Positions 1 to 9,909 of a stretch of 32,843 nucleotides of DNA are shown one piece after another. Position 1 is the first letter of the stretch; each line of letters starts with the position of its first letter. The translations under genes were made by a program, and so were the position numbers. Source of the DNA: Acidocella sp. (GTDB lineage: Bacteria > Pseudomonadota > Alphaproteobacteria > Acetobacterales > Acetobacteraceae); NCBI GenBank assembly GCA_029077775.1, contig JAQNCU010000002.1, positions 1-32,843 on the forward strand, given 5' to 3'. The notes below the pieces were generated by a model. The model was not told the DNA's origin, searched no databases, and saw only the letters and a list, made by a program, of their open reading frames with translations.

Positions 1-1651
1 CCAGCACCGCGGCGCCGACCAGCGCCTCGCCCTCCGTCACCACGCCCAGATGCACGAACAGCACCCCAAGTTTTTTCTGCGTGTCGGTGATGGTGATGCG
101 CAGGCCATCGGCGCCTGTGACAATGCCGCAATCCCCCAGTTGTCCGCCGCTTTCGGCGTAAAATGGGGTTTGGTTGACGAGAATGGCGATGTGCTGGCCA
201 GAGGTGGCGGTGGTCGCCGGGGTGGCATCTACGATCAGCGCGGTGATGGTGGCTTCAGCGGTTTCCGTGCTGTAGCCGAGGAACTCGGTCGCACCCAGAT
301 TGTCCTTTAGTTCAAACCAGAGGGATTCTGTGGCGGCCTCGCCCGAGCCTGCCCAGGCGGCACGCGCACGGGTGCGCTGTTCGGCCATGGCTTTATTGAA
401 GCCTTCGATATCGACGGATTTATCGGCTTCGCGCAGCGCATCCTGGGTGAGGTCGAGCGGGAAGCCGAAGGTGTCGTAGAGTTTGAACGCCACGGCACCG
501 GGCAGGGCAGCGCCGGGGGCAAGCTTGGCGGCTTCCTCATCCAGCAGGGTCATGCCGCGGTCGAGCATGGCGCGGAAGCGGTTTTCCTCCAGCCGCAAGG
601 TCTCCGTGATCAAGGGCTCGGCGGCGGTGAGTTCAGGGTAGGCCTGGCCCATCTGGCGGGTGAGGGCGGGAACCAGACGGTACATCAGCGGCTCGGAAGC
701 ACCCATGACATAGGCGTGGCGCATGGCGCGGCGCATAATGCGGCGCAGCACGTAACCCCGGCCTTCATTCGAGGGCAGGACGCCATCGGCCATGAGGAAC
801 GAGGTGCTGCGCAGATGATCCGCGACCACGCGGTGGCTGGTTTTGAACGGCCCGTCCGGGGCTTGCCCGGTCGCCTCTGCCGAGGCGAGGATGAGGGCGC
901 GCAGCGTGTCGGTGTCGTAATTATCGTGCTTGCCCTGCAATATGGCGGCGAAGCGTTCCAACCCCATGCCTGTGTCGATCGAGGGGCGGGGCAGGGTCAT
1001 GCGGGTGCCGGGCGGGCCATCCTCGTACTGCATGAAGACGAGGTTCCAGATTTCGATGAAACGGTCGCCGTCTTCATCCGGGCTGCCGGGCGGGCCGCCG
1101 GGGATGGCGGGGCCGTGGTCGTAGAAAATCTCCGAGCAGGGGCCGCAGGGTCCGGTATCGCCCATTTTCCAGAAATTATCGTCGGTGGCGATGCGGATGA
1201 TTTTATCATCCCCCAGCCCGGCGATTTTTTTCCATAAGGCGATGGCCTCGTCATCGGTGTGGTAGACCGTGACCAGGAGTTTTTCCGCCGGTAGCCCGAA
1301 ATCCCGCGTGAGCAGGGTCCAGGCGTGCAGGATGGCTTGTTCCTTAAAATAATCGCCGAACGAGAAATTGCCCAGCATCTCGAAGAAGGTATGGTGCCGC
1401 GCGGTGTAGCCGACATTGTCGAGGTCGTTATGCTTGCCGCCCGCGCGCACGCATTTCTGCGCCGAGGTGGCGCGGACATAGGGGCGTTTTTCCTGGCCTG
1501 TGAACACGTTTTTGAACGGCACCATGCCAGCACTGGTGAACAGCAGGCTGGGGTCGTTGCGCGGGACCAAGGGCGCGCTGGGGACGATCTGGTGACCGTT
1601 ACGCGCGAAATAATTCAGGAAGGTGGCGCGGATATCGTTACTTGTGACCAT
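1..1651 (-). CDS. alaS: Alanine--tRNA ligase, N-terminal part (3' end beyond window edge)
   Basis: Manual minus-strand translation from ATG at 1651: [103 protein letters not shown]..., a class II AlaRS N-terminus. Absent from the ORF track because it is not terminated within the window. Confidence 0.97.
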   Translation of the reverse strand, partial: MVTSNDIRATFLNYFARNGHQIVPSAPLVPRNDPSLLFTSAGMVPFKNVFTGQEKRPYVRATSAQKCVRAGGKHNDLDNVGYTARHHTFFEMLGNFSFGDYFKEQAILHAWTLLTRDFGLPAEKLLVTVYHTDDEAIALWKKIAGLGDDKIIRIATDDNFWKMGDTGPCGPCSEIFYDHGPAIPGGPPGSPDEDGDRFIEIWNLVFMQYEDGPPGTRMTLPRPSIDTGMGLERFAAILQGKHDNYDTDTLRALILASAEATGQAPDGPFKTSHRVVADHLRSTSFLMADGVLPSNEGRGYVLRRIMRRAMRHAYVMGASEPLMYRLVPALTRQMGQAYPELTAAEPLITETLRLEENRFRAMLDRGMTLLDEEAAKLAPGAALPGAVAFKLYDTFGFPLDLTQDALREADKSVDIEGFNKAMAEQRTRARAAWAGSGEAATESLWFELKDNLGATEFLGYSTETAEATITALIVDATPATTATSGQHIAILVNQTPFYAESGGQLGDCGIVTGADGLRITITDTQKKLGVLFVHLGVVTEGEALVGAAVL

Positions 1652-1718
1652 GCAGCGGGATTACAGGCTCGGCTGGCTTTCGCCAAGTATGCGCGGCCGA
1701 CCAGGGGCCGAGCGCACT

Positions 1719-2852
1719 CTAATCCGCCGCGTCGCTCTCGACCTCGCCAGTGTCGGCGACCAATAATGCTTCGGCGATGGTGGCTGACTGGTCGCGGATT
1801 TTTTTCTCGATGGCGTCGGCGATCTTGGGGTTCTCGCGCAGAAATTGCTTGGCGTTTTCACGGCCCTGGCCGATTCGCTGGCTGTCGTGACTGAACCAGG
1901 CCCCGGATTTTTCGACGACCCCTGCCTTCACGCCGAGATCGACCAGTTCGCCCATTTTGGAGATGCCCTCACCGAACATGATGTCGAATTCGACCTGCCG
2001 GAACGGTGGGGCGAGTTTGTTTTTCACGACCTTCACGCGGGTATGGTTGCCGGTCACGTCCTCTCGGTCTTTGATCGAGCCTGTGCGGCGGATTTCCATG
2101 CGGATGGAGGCGTAGAATTTCAGCGCGTTGCCGCCCGTGGTGGTCTCCGGGTTGCCGAACATCACACCGATTTTCAAGCGGATCTGGTTGAGGAAGATCA
2201 GCATGGTGTTGCTGCGCGCGACCGAGCCCGTGATTTTACGCAGCGCCTGGCTCATCAGCCGGGCATGCAGGCCGACATGGGTGTCCCCCATTTCGCCTTC
2301 GAGTTCAGCGCGGGGGACCAGGGCGGCGACGGAATCGATGACCAGAACGTCGATCGAGCCGGAGCGGACCAAAGTGTCGGCGATCTCCAGCCCTTGTTCG
2401 CCGGTATCGGGCTGGGAGATCAGCAGATTATCGACATCGACGCCGAGCTTGCGGGCATAAGTGGGGTCGAGCGCGTGTTCCGCGTCGATAAAGGCGCAAA
2501 TGCCGCCACGCTTCTGGGCCTCGGCGATGGCGTGCAAGGCGAGCGTGGTTTTGCCCGAGCTTTCCGGGCCGTAGATTTCAATGACACGGCCACGGGGCAG
2601 GCCGCCAATGCCCAAAGCGAGGTCAAGCCCAAGGGAGCCCGATGAGATGACATCAATCGCCTCACCCGTGCCTTTGGCGCCCATGCGCATGATGGAGCCC
2701 TTGCCGAAAGCGCGCTCGATCTGCGCCATGGCGGCGTCCAACGCCTTGTTTTTTTCCATATCGGGCTTGCCTCCGGTTGCAGGAATATCAGCATCCGACA
2801 TCGAATCGACCGCCGTCAAACGCCGTTTTTGTGATGATACCGATACAACCAT
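1719..2852 (-). CDS. recA: Recombinase RecA
   Basis: Walker [39 protein letters not shown]-terminal RecA signatures; AAAGGA-like RBS upstream of ATG 2852. Confidence 0.99.
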   Translation of the reverse strand: MVVSVSSQKRRLTAVDSMSDADIPATGGKPDMEKNKALDAAMAQIERAFGKGSIMRMGAKGTGEAIDVISSGSLGLDLALGIGGLPRGRVIEIYGPESSGKTTLALHAIAEAQKRGGICAFIDAEHALDPTYARKLGVDVDNLLISQPDTGEQGLEIADTLVRSGSIDVLVIDSVAALVPRAELEGEMGDTHVGLHARLMSQALRKITGSVARSNTMLIFLNQIRLKIGVMFGNPETTTGGNALKFYASIRMEIRRTGSIKDREDVTGNHTRVKVVKNKLAPPFRQVEFDIMFGEGISKMGELVDLGVKAGVVEKSGAWFSHDSQRIGQGRENAKQFLRENPKIADAIEKKIRDQSATIAEALLVADTGEVESDAAD

Positions 2853-2951
2853 AACGTGTTTCCTTTGAAATGCCAGTGCGAATCGTCAACAGGAGATTTA
2901 CACGAATTGCACATAGAGGGAACAAAATAGCAACACATAAATTAACTATTT

Positions 2952-2966
2952 GTTCAGTTTTTGTTC
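2952..2966 (-). promoter_or_regulatory. Putative LexA/SOS box (GAAC-N7-GAAC)
   Basis: Plus strand GTTC-AGTTTTT-GTTC = minus strand GAACAAAAACTGAAC, an exact match to the alphaproteobacterial LexA consensus GAACN7GAAC/GTTCN7GTTC, ~100 bp upstream of the recA start. Confidence 0.85.
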
Positions 2967-3008
2967 TGATTTTTTATCGGTGTTAAGGTCTCGCGCCGCC
3001 GCGCTAAT

Positions 3009-4235
3009 TTACAGGGCGCCGCCGCGCCGGCCAATCGCGGCACCCAGGCGTAGGCGCAGCGCGTTCAGCTTGATGAACCCGGCAGCGTCTTGCTGGTTAT
3101 AGGCGCCGGCATCATCCTCGAACGTGACCATGCGGGTGGAATAGAGCGAGTGCGGGCTCTCCCGCCCCGTGACGATGACATTGCCCTTATACAGTTTCAA
3201 ACGGACCGTGCCGGTCACCGAGGCCTGGGAAGTGTCGATGAGGGCCTGCAGCATCCGGCGCTCAGGCGAGAACCAGAAGCCGTTATAGATCAACTCGGCA
3301 TAGCGCGGCATGATGCTGTCTTTAAGGTGGCCGGCCTCGCGGTCCAGTGTGATAGACTCGATGGCGCGGTGGGCGGCGAGCAAGATGGTGCCGCCCGGGG
3401 TCTCGTATACGCCGCGGGATTTCATGCCGACAAAGCGGTTCTCGACGAGGTCCAGGCGGCCAATGCCGTTGGCGCGGCCATATTCGTTCAGGCGCGTGAG
3501 GAGGGTGGCGGGCGAGAGTGCTGCGCCGTTGATGCCGACGGCGTCCCCTGCGGCAAAGTCGATGGTGATTTCAGTGGGCTGGTCCGGCGCATCGAGCGGG
3601 CTGATGGTGCGCTGATAGACCATCTCCTCCGGTGCGGCGGCAGGGTCTTCGAGGATTTTGCCCTCGGAAGACGAATGCAGCAAATTGGCATCGACCGAGA
3701 ACGGGGCCTCGCCGCGTTTGTCCTTCGTGATGGGGATCTGGTTGGCCTCGGCATATTCCAGCAGGCGGGTGCGCGAGGTAAGGTCCCATTCGCGCCAGGG
3801 GGCGATGACGCGGATATTCGGGTTCAGGGCGTAATAGCCAAGCTCGAACCGGACCTGGTCGTTGCCTTTGCCGGTGGCACCATGGGCGACGGCGTCGGCG
3901 CCGACAGCCTCGGCGATCTCGATCTGGCGCTGGGCGATGAGCGGGCGGGCGATGGAGGTGCCGAGCAGATATTGGCCCTCATACAAGGCGTTGGCGCGGA
4001 ACATCGGGAAGACGAAATCCTTGACGAAGACCTCGCGCAGATCCTCGATGAAGATATCCTTCACGCCGAACATCTCGGCTTTTTTACGGGCGGGCTCCAG
4101 TTCCTCGCCCTGGCCGATATCGGCGGTGAAGGTCACAACCTCGCATTGATAGGTGTTTTGCAGCCAGCGCAGGATGACCGAGGTATCGAGCCCGCCGGAA
4201 TAGGCGAGGACGATCTTTTTGATGTTTTTTTCCAT
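3009..4235 (-). CDS. argG: Argininosuccinate synthase
   Basis: [26 protein letters not shown]..., [10 protein letters not shown]-loop, [14 protein letters not shown]. Confidence 0.99.
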   Translation of the reverse strand: MEKNIKKIVLAYSGGLDTSVILRWLQNTYQCEVVTFTADIGQGEELEPARKKAEMFGVKDIFIEDLREVFVKDFVFPMFRANALYEGQYLLGTSIARPLIAQRQIEIAEAVGADAVAHGATGKGNDQVRFELGYYALNPNIRVIAPWREWDLTSRTRLLEYAEANQIPITKDKRGEAPFSVDANLLHSSSEGKILEDPAAAPEEMVYQRTISPLDAPDQPTEITIDFAAGDAVGINGAALSPATLLTRLNEYGRANGIGRLDLVENRFVGMKSRGVYETPGGTILLAAHRAIESITLDREAGHLKDSIMPRYAELIYNGFWFSPERRMLQALIDTSQASVTGTVRLKLYKGNVIVTGRESPHSLYSTRMVTFEDDAGAYNQQDAAGFIKLNALRLRLGAAIGRRGGAL

Positions 4236-4284
4236 ATGCCGGGTTTTATGGGGTTGCGGGGTTTAGGCAAGGGCTGTGTGTGTT

Positions 4285-5028
4285 TTACCCCCGGCCGATG
4301 AAGGGCATGTTGGTGGCCATGATCGTGATGAACGGGATGTTCGCGTCCAGCGGCAGGGTGGCCATGTGCAAGATGATACGACCGATTTCGGAGACATCCA
4401 TCACGGGCTCGGGCATGATCCGGCCATCGGGCTGGGGCACGCCCTGGGGCATCTGGCTTGTCATCGGCGTGGCGGCGTTGCCAATATCGATCTGGCCGCA
4501 GGCGATGGAAAAGGGCCGGCCGTCAAGCGCGATGGATTTGGTGAGGCCCGTGACGCCGTGTTTGCTGGCGGTATAGGGCGCGCTGCCGGGGCGCGGGCTG
4601 TGGGCCGAGATCGAGCCGTTATTGATGATGCGCCCGCCCTGCGGTGATTGGTCGCGCATCTGCCGGAAGGCGGCGCGGGCGCAGAGGAACATGGCATCGA
4701 GGTTGACGGCGGTAACGGATTTCCACTGCGTCCAGGTGAGGTCGCCAAAGCTGGTGGCCGGGGTGAAGCTGCCCGCATTGTTGAATAACAGGTCCAGCCG
4801 CCCGAATTTTGCCCGGGTGGCGGCGAACAGGGCGGTGACCGCGCTCTCATCCGTCACATCCGTGGGCAGTGCGAGGACATTGCCGCCGGGCGCGCGCGCG
4901 CGGGTCTCGGCAAGTGCGGTCTCCCGGCGCCCGGCCAAAACCACGTTCCAGCCCGCATTGGCCAGAGACAGGGCGCAGGCGCGGCCAATGCCGCTACCCG
5001 CACCCGTGATCAGCGCGGTTTGCGGCAT
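4285..5028 (-). CDS. SDR family NAD(P)-dependent oxidoreductase
   Basis: [10 protein letters not shown] nucleotide-binding motif, NNAG, YTASK active-site motif. Confidence 0.95.
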   Translation of the reverse strand: MPQTALITGAGSGIGRACALSLANAGWNVVLAGRRETALAETRARAPGGNVLALPTDVTDESAVTALFAATRAKFGRLDLLFNNAGSFTPATSFGDLTWTQWKSVTAVNLDAMFLCARAAFRQMRDQSPQGGRIINNGSISAHSPRPGSAPYTASKHGVTGLTKSIALDGRPFSIACGQIDIGNAATPMTSQMPQGVPQPDGRIMPEPVMDVSEIGRIILHMATLPLDANIPFITIMATNMPFIGRG

Positions 5029-5973
5029 TCAGGGTTGAGGGCGCGGGCGGGTTTGGGTGAGGGCGCGCAGGAACAGGCGGGCACCGGCAAGCTGCTGGGC
5101 GACATATCCGCCGCTGGCCATGGCCTCGGGCGCGCGGGCGTCGCCGGTCGGGAAATAGGCGTTCGTGAAATCCGCCGTGTGGAACAGGATGTCCCACACG
5201 GAAAACACCGCGCCGTAATTGCACGAGCGGCGGCCCGCCGCGCGCATGGCGTGGTGGCGGCGGTGGAAGCGCGGGGAGACCAGGACATATTCCGCCGGGC
5301 CGAAGGAAAGTTTGATGTTGGCGTGCGAAAGGCTTTCCATGAACCGCAGCAGCAATATCAGCAGCGGGAATTGCAAGGGCGGAATGCCGATGGCGAGGCC
5401 GACGACGAAGAACCACGCGAACGAGATCAAATCGTCCAGGATATGGTTGCGGTCATCGGACCAGAAGCTCATTTGCCGTTGCGCGTGGTGCAGCGCGTGC
5501 AACGCGTACCAGGCGCGAAAGCGGTGCGAGAGGCGGTGACGCCAGTAATCAGCGCCATCGAGGATTAGCGCGTAGATGAGAAAGGTGACAACCGGGTGGC
5601 CGAACAGGCCGGGGATGAGGGATTCGAGGTCGGGCGGGATGAACCCGGCATCGACCAGCGCACCGGAGAACGCGGTTTGCACCTGGTAGAATAACAGGAA
5701 GCTGACCACCGGGATGATGCCGACACGCGAGAGCAGCGTGTAGAGCACATCGACCGCGACGGCTTTTTTGTCGGGCCAGCGTTCCACCGGGAACGCGGCC
5801 TCCAACGGCCAGCAGATGGCATAGGTGGCGAGCACGGCGAACAGGCCATAGACACATACCAGGGCCCAGTCGAAGGACAGATCCGACCATTGCATCCAGC
5901 CGCAGCGATAGAGCACGGGCAGGATGGCGTATTGGTCGATATAGCCCGCGATGATGCTGAAAAACCGGTCCAT
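5029..5973 (-). CDS. Sterol desaturase / fatty acid hydroxylase family membrane protein
   Basis: Histidine clusters HRLSH, HALHH, HRRHH with several hydrophobic segments. Start set at MDRFFSIIAGYIDQ rather than the longer ORF. Confidence 0.88.
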   Translation of the reverse strand: MDRFFSIIAGYIDQYAILPVLYRCGWMQWSDLSFDWALVCVYGLFAVLATYAICWPLEAAFPVERWPDKKAVAVDVLYTLLSRVGIIPVVSFLLFYQVQTAFSGALVDAGFIPPDLESLIPGLFGHPVVTFLIYALILDGADYWRHRLSHRFRAWYALHALHHAQRQMSFWSDDRNHILDDLISFAWFFVVGLAIGIPPLQFPLLILLLRFMESLSHANIKLSFGPAEYVLVSPRFHRRHHAMRAAGRRSCNYGAVFSVWDILFHTADFTNAYFPTGDARAPEAMASGGYVAQQLAGARLFLRALTQTRPRPQP

Positions 5974-6005
5974 GACGGGAATATAGCCGATGCAGCGGCG
6001 TGCGG

Positions 6006-7409
6006 CTATCTTTGGCGGTTGATCAGATGCGCGTGGCGGGCGGCGTTCAACAGCTCCCGCCGGGCGAGGAACAGGGTCCATGTGAGGAACGACATTGTGG
6101 GGATAGGCGGCACGCCGTGGATGCCAGCTGTGATGAGGCGGGTGGCCAGCGCGAGCAGGAGGAAGGCGAGCTGGAGGAGCCGGAGTGGCAAAGCTGGCCA
6201 GGTGGCGTGGGCGGCACCAGCCGGGGGGGCGAGGCGGTAAGCGAAATAGCCGAATGAGCGTGCCGCGATCTGCGCGCCGCCCGCCAGCAGGGCGATGGGG
6301 GTGGCGGGCAAGAGGACCAGCAGGGCGAAGCTGCGGAACCATTGTAGCACTGGGTATAGCCAGACCCGGCTGGATTTATCGAGCCGGTTATAGATGAAAT
6401 ACACAAGGCGGAGGGCGGCCAGGGCTGCGGCCCAGGATGTAATTTGCGCGAGCGAGCGGTGGGCGGGCAGCAAATCAAGACCCAAAACGCCATAAAGTAT
6501 AGCGGGGGTCCAGGCTTTGACCTCGAAATAAGGCTCGCCAAAATCGCGGGCCTGCGGCGTGAGGACAGGCTCAGCCTCGAACCGCGCGGCGCAGCGGTCG
6601 TTCTCGGCGTATCCGGCCTCATAGACCGACCAGAACGACGCGAAGAGGAAGCAAATGGCGGCCAGGGTGGTGAGGCCAATAGGTGTTGAGGTGGCGGCGA
6701 GCAGCAACCAGAAGCCGAGATCCTCGATGCATAATTGCCTGAGCACGCCGGGCTGGCCAGGGCGTTTAACGCGACTGAGATAATCGCCCGGAAAATAGAT
6801 GCGCGAGAGTGCACGATAAAACCGCGCGGCACGCCATTTTACGAGCAGCGGGTGGGCGCATACCGCCAAAGCAGGGGCATCATCTGTGGAATCAGTAATC
6901 AGCATGGCGGGGGCAAGCCTTTCGGCCCCGATCAGCGCGGCCTTGCCCGCCCGGCGCTGTCCGGGTGCGAATAAGGCGCAGGCGATAAGCGGGATGTCAG
7001 CGCCGCCCATGGCAACCAGCATCGGGCGGATGAGGGGGGTGAAACCATTCGAGGCGATGGTGATGTTTTTGCCGTGCAGCGCCCGCCATAAGGCGATGTT
7101 GGTGCGTTGTGCGGCATAATGACGGCACGCCGCGCGCCAGATAATGATTGTCCATGGAAATAAACACAAAATGGTACCGACGCGGAAATTATCCCTCGTC
7201 ACGTGCCCGCCGGTGAGCCGCCACGGGGCGATGATGTCCAGGGCCTTCAGAATAATGACGGCAATAATTCCGGGGGTGGCGAGGTCGATGAAATCCTCGG
7301 TGCTGTTGCGCACATACAGGGTCTCATCGAAATCGACGAAAATCGGGCCGTCAAACGCGGCGATGGCGGCGAGGGCGGTATCCTCGGGTGTGATAGGGGG
7401 TATTTTCAA
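6006..7409 (-). CDS. HAD-like N-terminal domain fused to a polytopic membrane domain (possible UbiA-type)
   Basis: N-terminal FVDFDETLYV (DxDxT-like HAD motif), ITIASNG, then multiple hydrophobic helices with EAGYAENDRCAARFE. UbiA assignment is tentative; start at TTG uncertain. Confidence 0.6.
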   Translation of the reverse strand: MKIPPITPEDTALAAIAAFDGPIFVDFDETLYVRNSTEDFIDLATPGIIAVIILKALDIIAPWRLTGGHVTRDNFRVGTILCLFPWTIIIWRAACRHYAAQRTNIALWRALHGKNITIASNGFTPLIRPMLVAMGGADIPLIACALFAPGQRRAGKAALIGAERLAPAMLITDSTDDAPALAVCAHPLLVKWRAARFYRALSRIYFPGDYLSRVKRPGQPGVLRQLCIEDLGFWLLLAATSTPIGLTTLAAICFLFASFWSVYEAGYAENDRCAARFEAEPVLTPQARDFGEPYFEVKAWTPAILYGVLGLDLLPAHRSLAQITSWAAALAALRLVYFIYNRLDKSSRVWLYPVLQWFRSFALLVLLPATPIALLAGGAQIAARSFGYFAYRLAPPAGAAHATWPALPLRLLQLAFLLLALATRLITAGIHGVPPIPTMSFLTWTLFLARRELLNAARHAHLINRQR

Positions 7410-7579
7410 TACAAAACATTATAATATCAGAATGAAAATATAAGAAGTAGCCGCTATTTATAAAAAGCGGCGCAAAAATTTTTGTGACTCTGGGTCGTGG
7501 GCGTGGTGCCGCCAACGCCCATGACGCAAAGTATCAAAGGTCTTTTTGGTTCTTTTTCTACGGAAAAAGAAATGTTTCC

Positions 7580-8644
7580 TTATAAAATCTCAGCGGTAAG
7601 CTTGCCTTGTTTCGTAAGTTCCGTGTTCAAAAACAGCCCGTGCGGGGATCGGCCGACCGGGATTGTGCTGTAATCACCGGTGGTGGGGTTGAGTACGGCG
7701 ACGGCTTCGGCGAAGCGCAAGGCGATCCAGATATGGCCGTCAGGGGCGATGCCGATATCGTCCGGGCCGCCGGGGATGACATAGGTCCGGCGGATGGCGA
7801 GGGTTTGCGGGTCCAGCGCCATGAGGGAGCCGCCGAGGCGGTTGGAGACATAGAGGGTTTGCCGGTCTTGGGTCAGGAACAAATTATGCGCACCGGCACC
7901 GGCCTGAACGCGGCGTTCCACCGCGCCGGTTTGCGGGTCCACCACCGCGATTTCAGCCCGGCCCATGAGGCAGACCAGGATTTTGCCATTATGCCAGAGC
8001 ACGCCCGCCGGGGTGCGGCCGACGGGCACCACCCAGCGCGTGGTCATTGTGGCGAGGTCGAAGGAGGCCAGCGTGTCTGAGCCCTGGCAGGAGTTGAAGC
8101 TCCAGCGGCTATCGGGCGAAATGTCGAGATGGCTGGGCATGGCACCGGGGGCGAAGCGTTTGACCAGTGCGAGGGTGGTGGCGTCATAGATATCGACGTG
8201 GTTCAGGCGGAGCGCGTTGACGACCAGATATTTGCGGTCGGGTGTGAAGGCGAGCTGGTAGGGGTCTGCCATGCGGACATGGCCAAGTGGGGCGGCGGTG
8301 AGCGGGTCGAAAATGAATAGGGCGTTGCCGCTGGCATCGCAGACATAAAGCCTGGTGCGATCTGGTGAGAGGCACCAATGCGAGGGCTCGCGGTAGGTGG
8401 TCAGCGTATCAACGATTTGTTTGGTGGTCATGTCGATGACCGAGCAGGATGCCCCGCCGGAGTTCATGACGATGGCCAAAGGACGGATGGCGGCCAGGGC
8501 GGGGGACCCGCTTAAAGCTACCAGGGCGGGGGATCCGCCTAAAGCTGCAATGGCGGGGGACCCGCCTAAAGCTACCAGGGCGGGGGACCCGCCTAAAGCT
8601 ACAAGGGCCGTAGGCAGAGCGAGGCTGTGGCGGCGTGTGATCAT
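7580..8644 (-). CDS. YncE/YVTN-family beta-propeller repeat protein with a repeat-expanded, Tat-like signal peptide
   Basis: Repeated beta-propeller motifs (KQIVDTLTTYREPSHWCLSPDRTRLYVCDASGN, ...LAFTPDRKYLVVNAL..., ...TLYVSNRLGGSL...). Start MITRRHSLALP at 8644, overlapping the upstream gene stop as ATGA. Confidence 0.85.
   Translation of the reverse strand: MITRRHSLALPTALVALGGSPALVALGGSPAIAALGGSPALVALSGSPALAAIRPLAIVMNSGGASCSVIDMTTKQIVDTLTTYREPSHWCLSPDRTRLYVCDASGNALFIFDPLTAAPLGHVRMADPYQLAFTPDRKYLVVNALRLNHVDIYDATTLALVKRFAPGAMPSHLDISPDSRWSFNSCQGSDTLASFDLATMTTRWVVPVGRTPAGVLWHNGKILVCLMGRAEIAVVDPQTGAVERRVQAGAGAHNLFLTQDRQTLYVSNRLGGSLMALDPQTLAIRRTYVIPGGPDDIGIAPDGHIWIALRFAEAVAVLNPTTGDYSTIPVGRSPHGLFLNTELTKQGKLTAEIL
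8494..8601. repeat. 4 x 27-bp tandem repeat with a hairpin in each unit
   Basis: Units at 8494, 8521, 8548, 8575; consensus ccagGGCGGGGGACCCGCCtaaagcta. Each unit has a GCGGG-GGA-YCCGC inverted repeat. In frame within the beta-propeller gene (encodes VALGGSPAL-type 9-mers). Confidence 0.95.
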
Positions 8645-9861
8645 GCGCGGGGTGTAGGCGGTTCCCGCGCGTCTGCGAAGATGGCGCTCACCCACAGGAA
8701 GAAAATACTGCTGGTGGTGGCGATCAGGGTGTTGTCGGTGGCCGAGTGAATGGCAAAGCCGATGAAGATCAGGCGCATGAGCCAGCGTTGCGGGCCGGGC
8801 AGGCGGGCGGCGTTATGCTCCAGCCACAGCGCCATGAGGAGGATGAGCAGGCCGAGGCCGATGACCCCGCCTTCGGCGCCGATTCGCAGATATTCATTAT
8901 GCGCGGCATTGGTGCCGATGAGATCGGCGATGCCGGAGGTGAGGGGGATGATGATCTTGCCCGCACCGACGCCCCAGCCGAGCCAGGGTGAGGTGGCGGC
9001 GGCCTGTTCAAACAAGGGCCATACGAGGTTGCGGTTTGACAAATCAGTGGCTTCGCCAAGCTGGGCGAGGTCGATAACGCGCAAGAAGGTAAGGCGGCTG
9101 GCGAAGATGAGCGCAAGGCTGGCGACCGCGCCGAGGGCGGCGAGCAGACTTAGCCGACGCTGGGTGACGACATAAATGAGCGTGATGGTGCAGCCCAGCG
9201 CCAGCGGGGTGCGGGCACCGGTGAGCAGGATGATGACGAGGTTGAGCGCGACCCAGGCGGCATCGGCGCGGCGGGCGTGGCGGAGATATTCCATGAGCCC
9301 GGCATACACGCCGACAAGTGCGAAACCGGCCAGAAATGGCGGCTGGCCGGAGGCGCCGAGCCGCATGGCACCCTGTTCGATGTCGAACATCTGGTCCAAC
9401 CCGGTGGCGGCGAGCATGGCGCCGAAACCGATTGTGAGGGTTGGGCCCCAGATCACGGCGCGGATGATGGCGCGCGTGAACCCCGCACGCAGCCGGGCGA
9501 GGCTGAACATAAAGGGTGCCGCAGAGCCGATGAGCGAGCGCAGGCTGGCGAGCAAAGTGAGCCCGGGATAGAGCCCATGCAGCAGCCCGGCTGTGAACAT
9601 GAACGCGAAGGAAAAGCCGGGATTGTAGCGGTCTCGCCGCCAGCCATCCGCCAGACCGCAAACGCCGACCAGGACGAGGCCGAAGCCTTTCATGATGCCG
9701 ATGATCGTCTCATGCCCGCCGACCAGATTGTCGAGCCAGGCATCGGGTGAGGTTTCCATCGCGAAAATCCAGACCACCATGACGGCCCGAGGGTGACGGA
9801 AGGCGAGTCCGACCGTGCAGGCGGCGGCCAGGACGAAGAGGGCGATCAGAAGCAACAACAT
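8641..9861 (-). CDS. O-antigen ligase/polymerase-like polytopic membrane protein
   Basis: Many hydrophobic segments; GWGVGAGKII...TNAAHNEYLRIGAEGGVIGLGLLI resembles the Wzy_C/O-antigen ligase signature (HNxYLxxxxExGxxG). Confidence 0.85.
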   Translation of the reverse strand: MLLLLIALFVLAAACTVGLAFRHPRAVMVVWIFAMETSPDAWLDNLVGGHETIIGIMKGFGLVLVGVCGLADGWRRDRYNPGFSFAFMFTAGLLHGLYPGLTLLASLRSLIGSAAPFMFSLARLRAGFTRAIIRAVIWGPTLTIGFGAMLAATGLDQMFDIEQGAMRLGASGQPPFLAGFALVGVYAGLMEYLRHARRADAAWVALNLVIILLTGARTPLALGCTITLIYVVTQRRLSLLAALGAVASLALIFASRLTFLRVIDLAQLGEATDLSNRNLVWPLFEQAAATSPWLGWGVGAGKIIIPLTSGIADLIGTNAAHNEYLRIGAEGGVIGLGLLILLMALWLEHNAARLPGPQRWLMRLIFIGFAIHSATDNTLIATTSSIFFLWVSAIFADAREPPTPRA

Positions 9862-9909
9862 TACATTTCCTTAACCGCTTGAGATTTTTTGGGCGAGCGG
9901 TGATGGTGG

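Noticed and set aside
1845-2645. 266-aa plus-strand ORF antisense to recA
   Set aside because: Lies fully within recA on the opposite strand with no motif; spurious GC-rich frame.
3090-4301. 403-aa plus-strand ORF antisense to argG
   Set aside because: Low-complexity translation with no recognisable family. Mirrors the argG codon pattern, as expected for antisense frames in GC-rich DNA.
5974-6342. N-terminal extension of track ORF 5029..6342 (hydroxylase)
   Set aside because: Pro/Arg/His-rich nonsense overlapping the upstream membrane protein gene; MDRFFSIIAGYIDQ at 5973 is the plausible start.
8494-8601. Repeat in the beta-propeller gene as ordinary protein low-complexity
   Set aside because: Near-identity is at DNA level with a conserved hairpin in each unit, so a DNA tandem-repeat origin is favoured.
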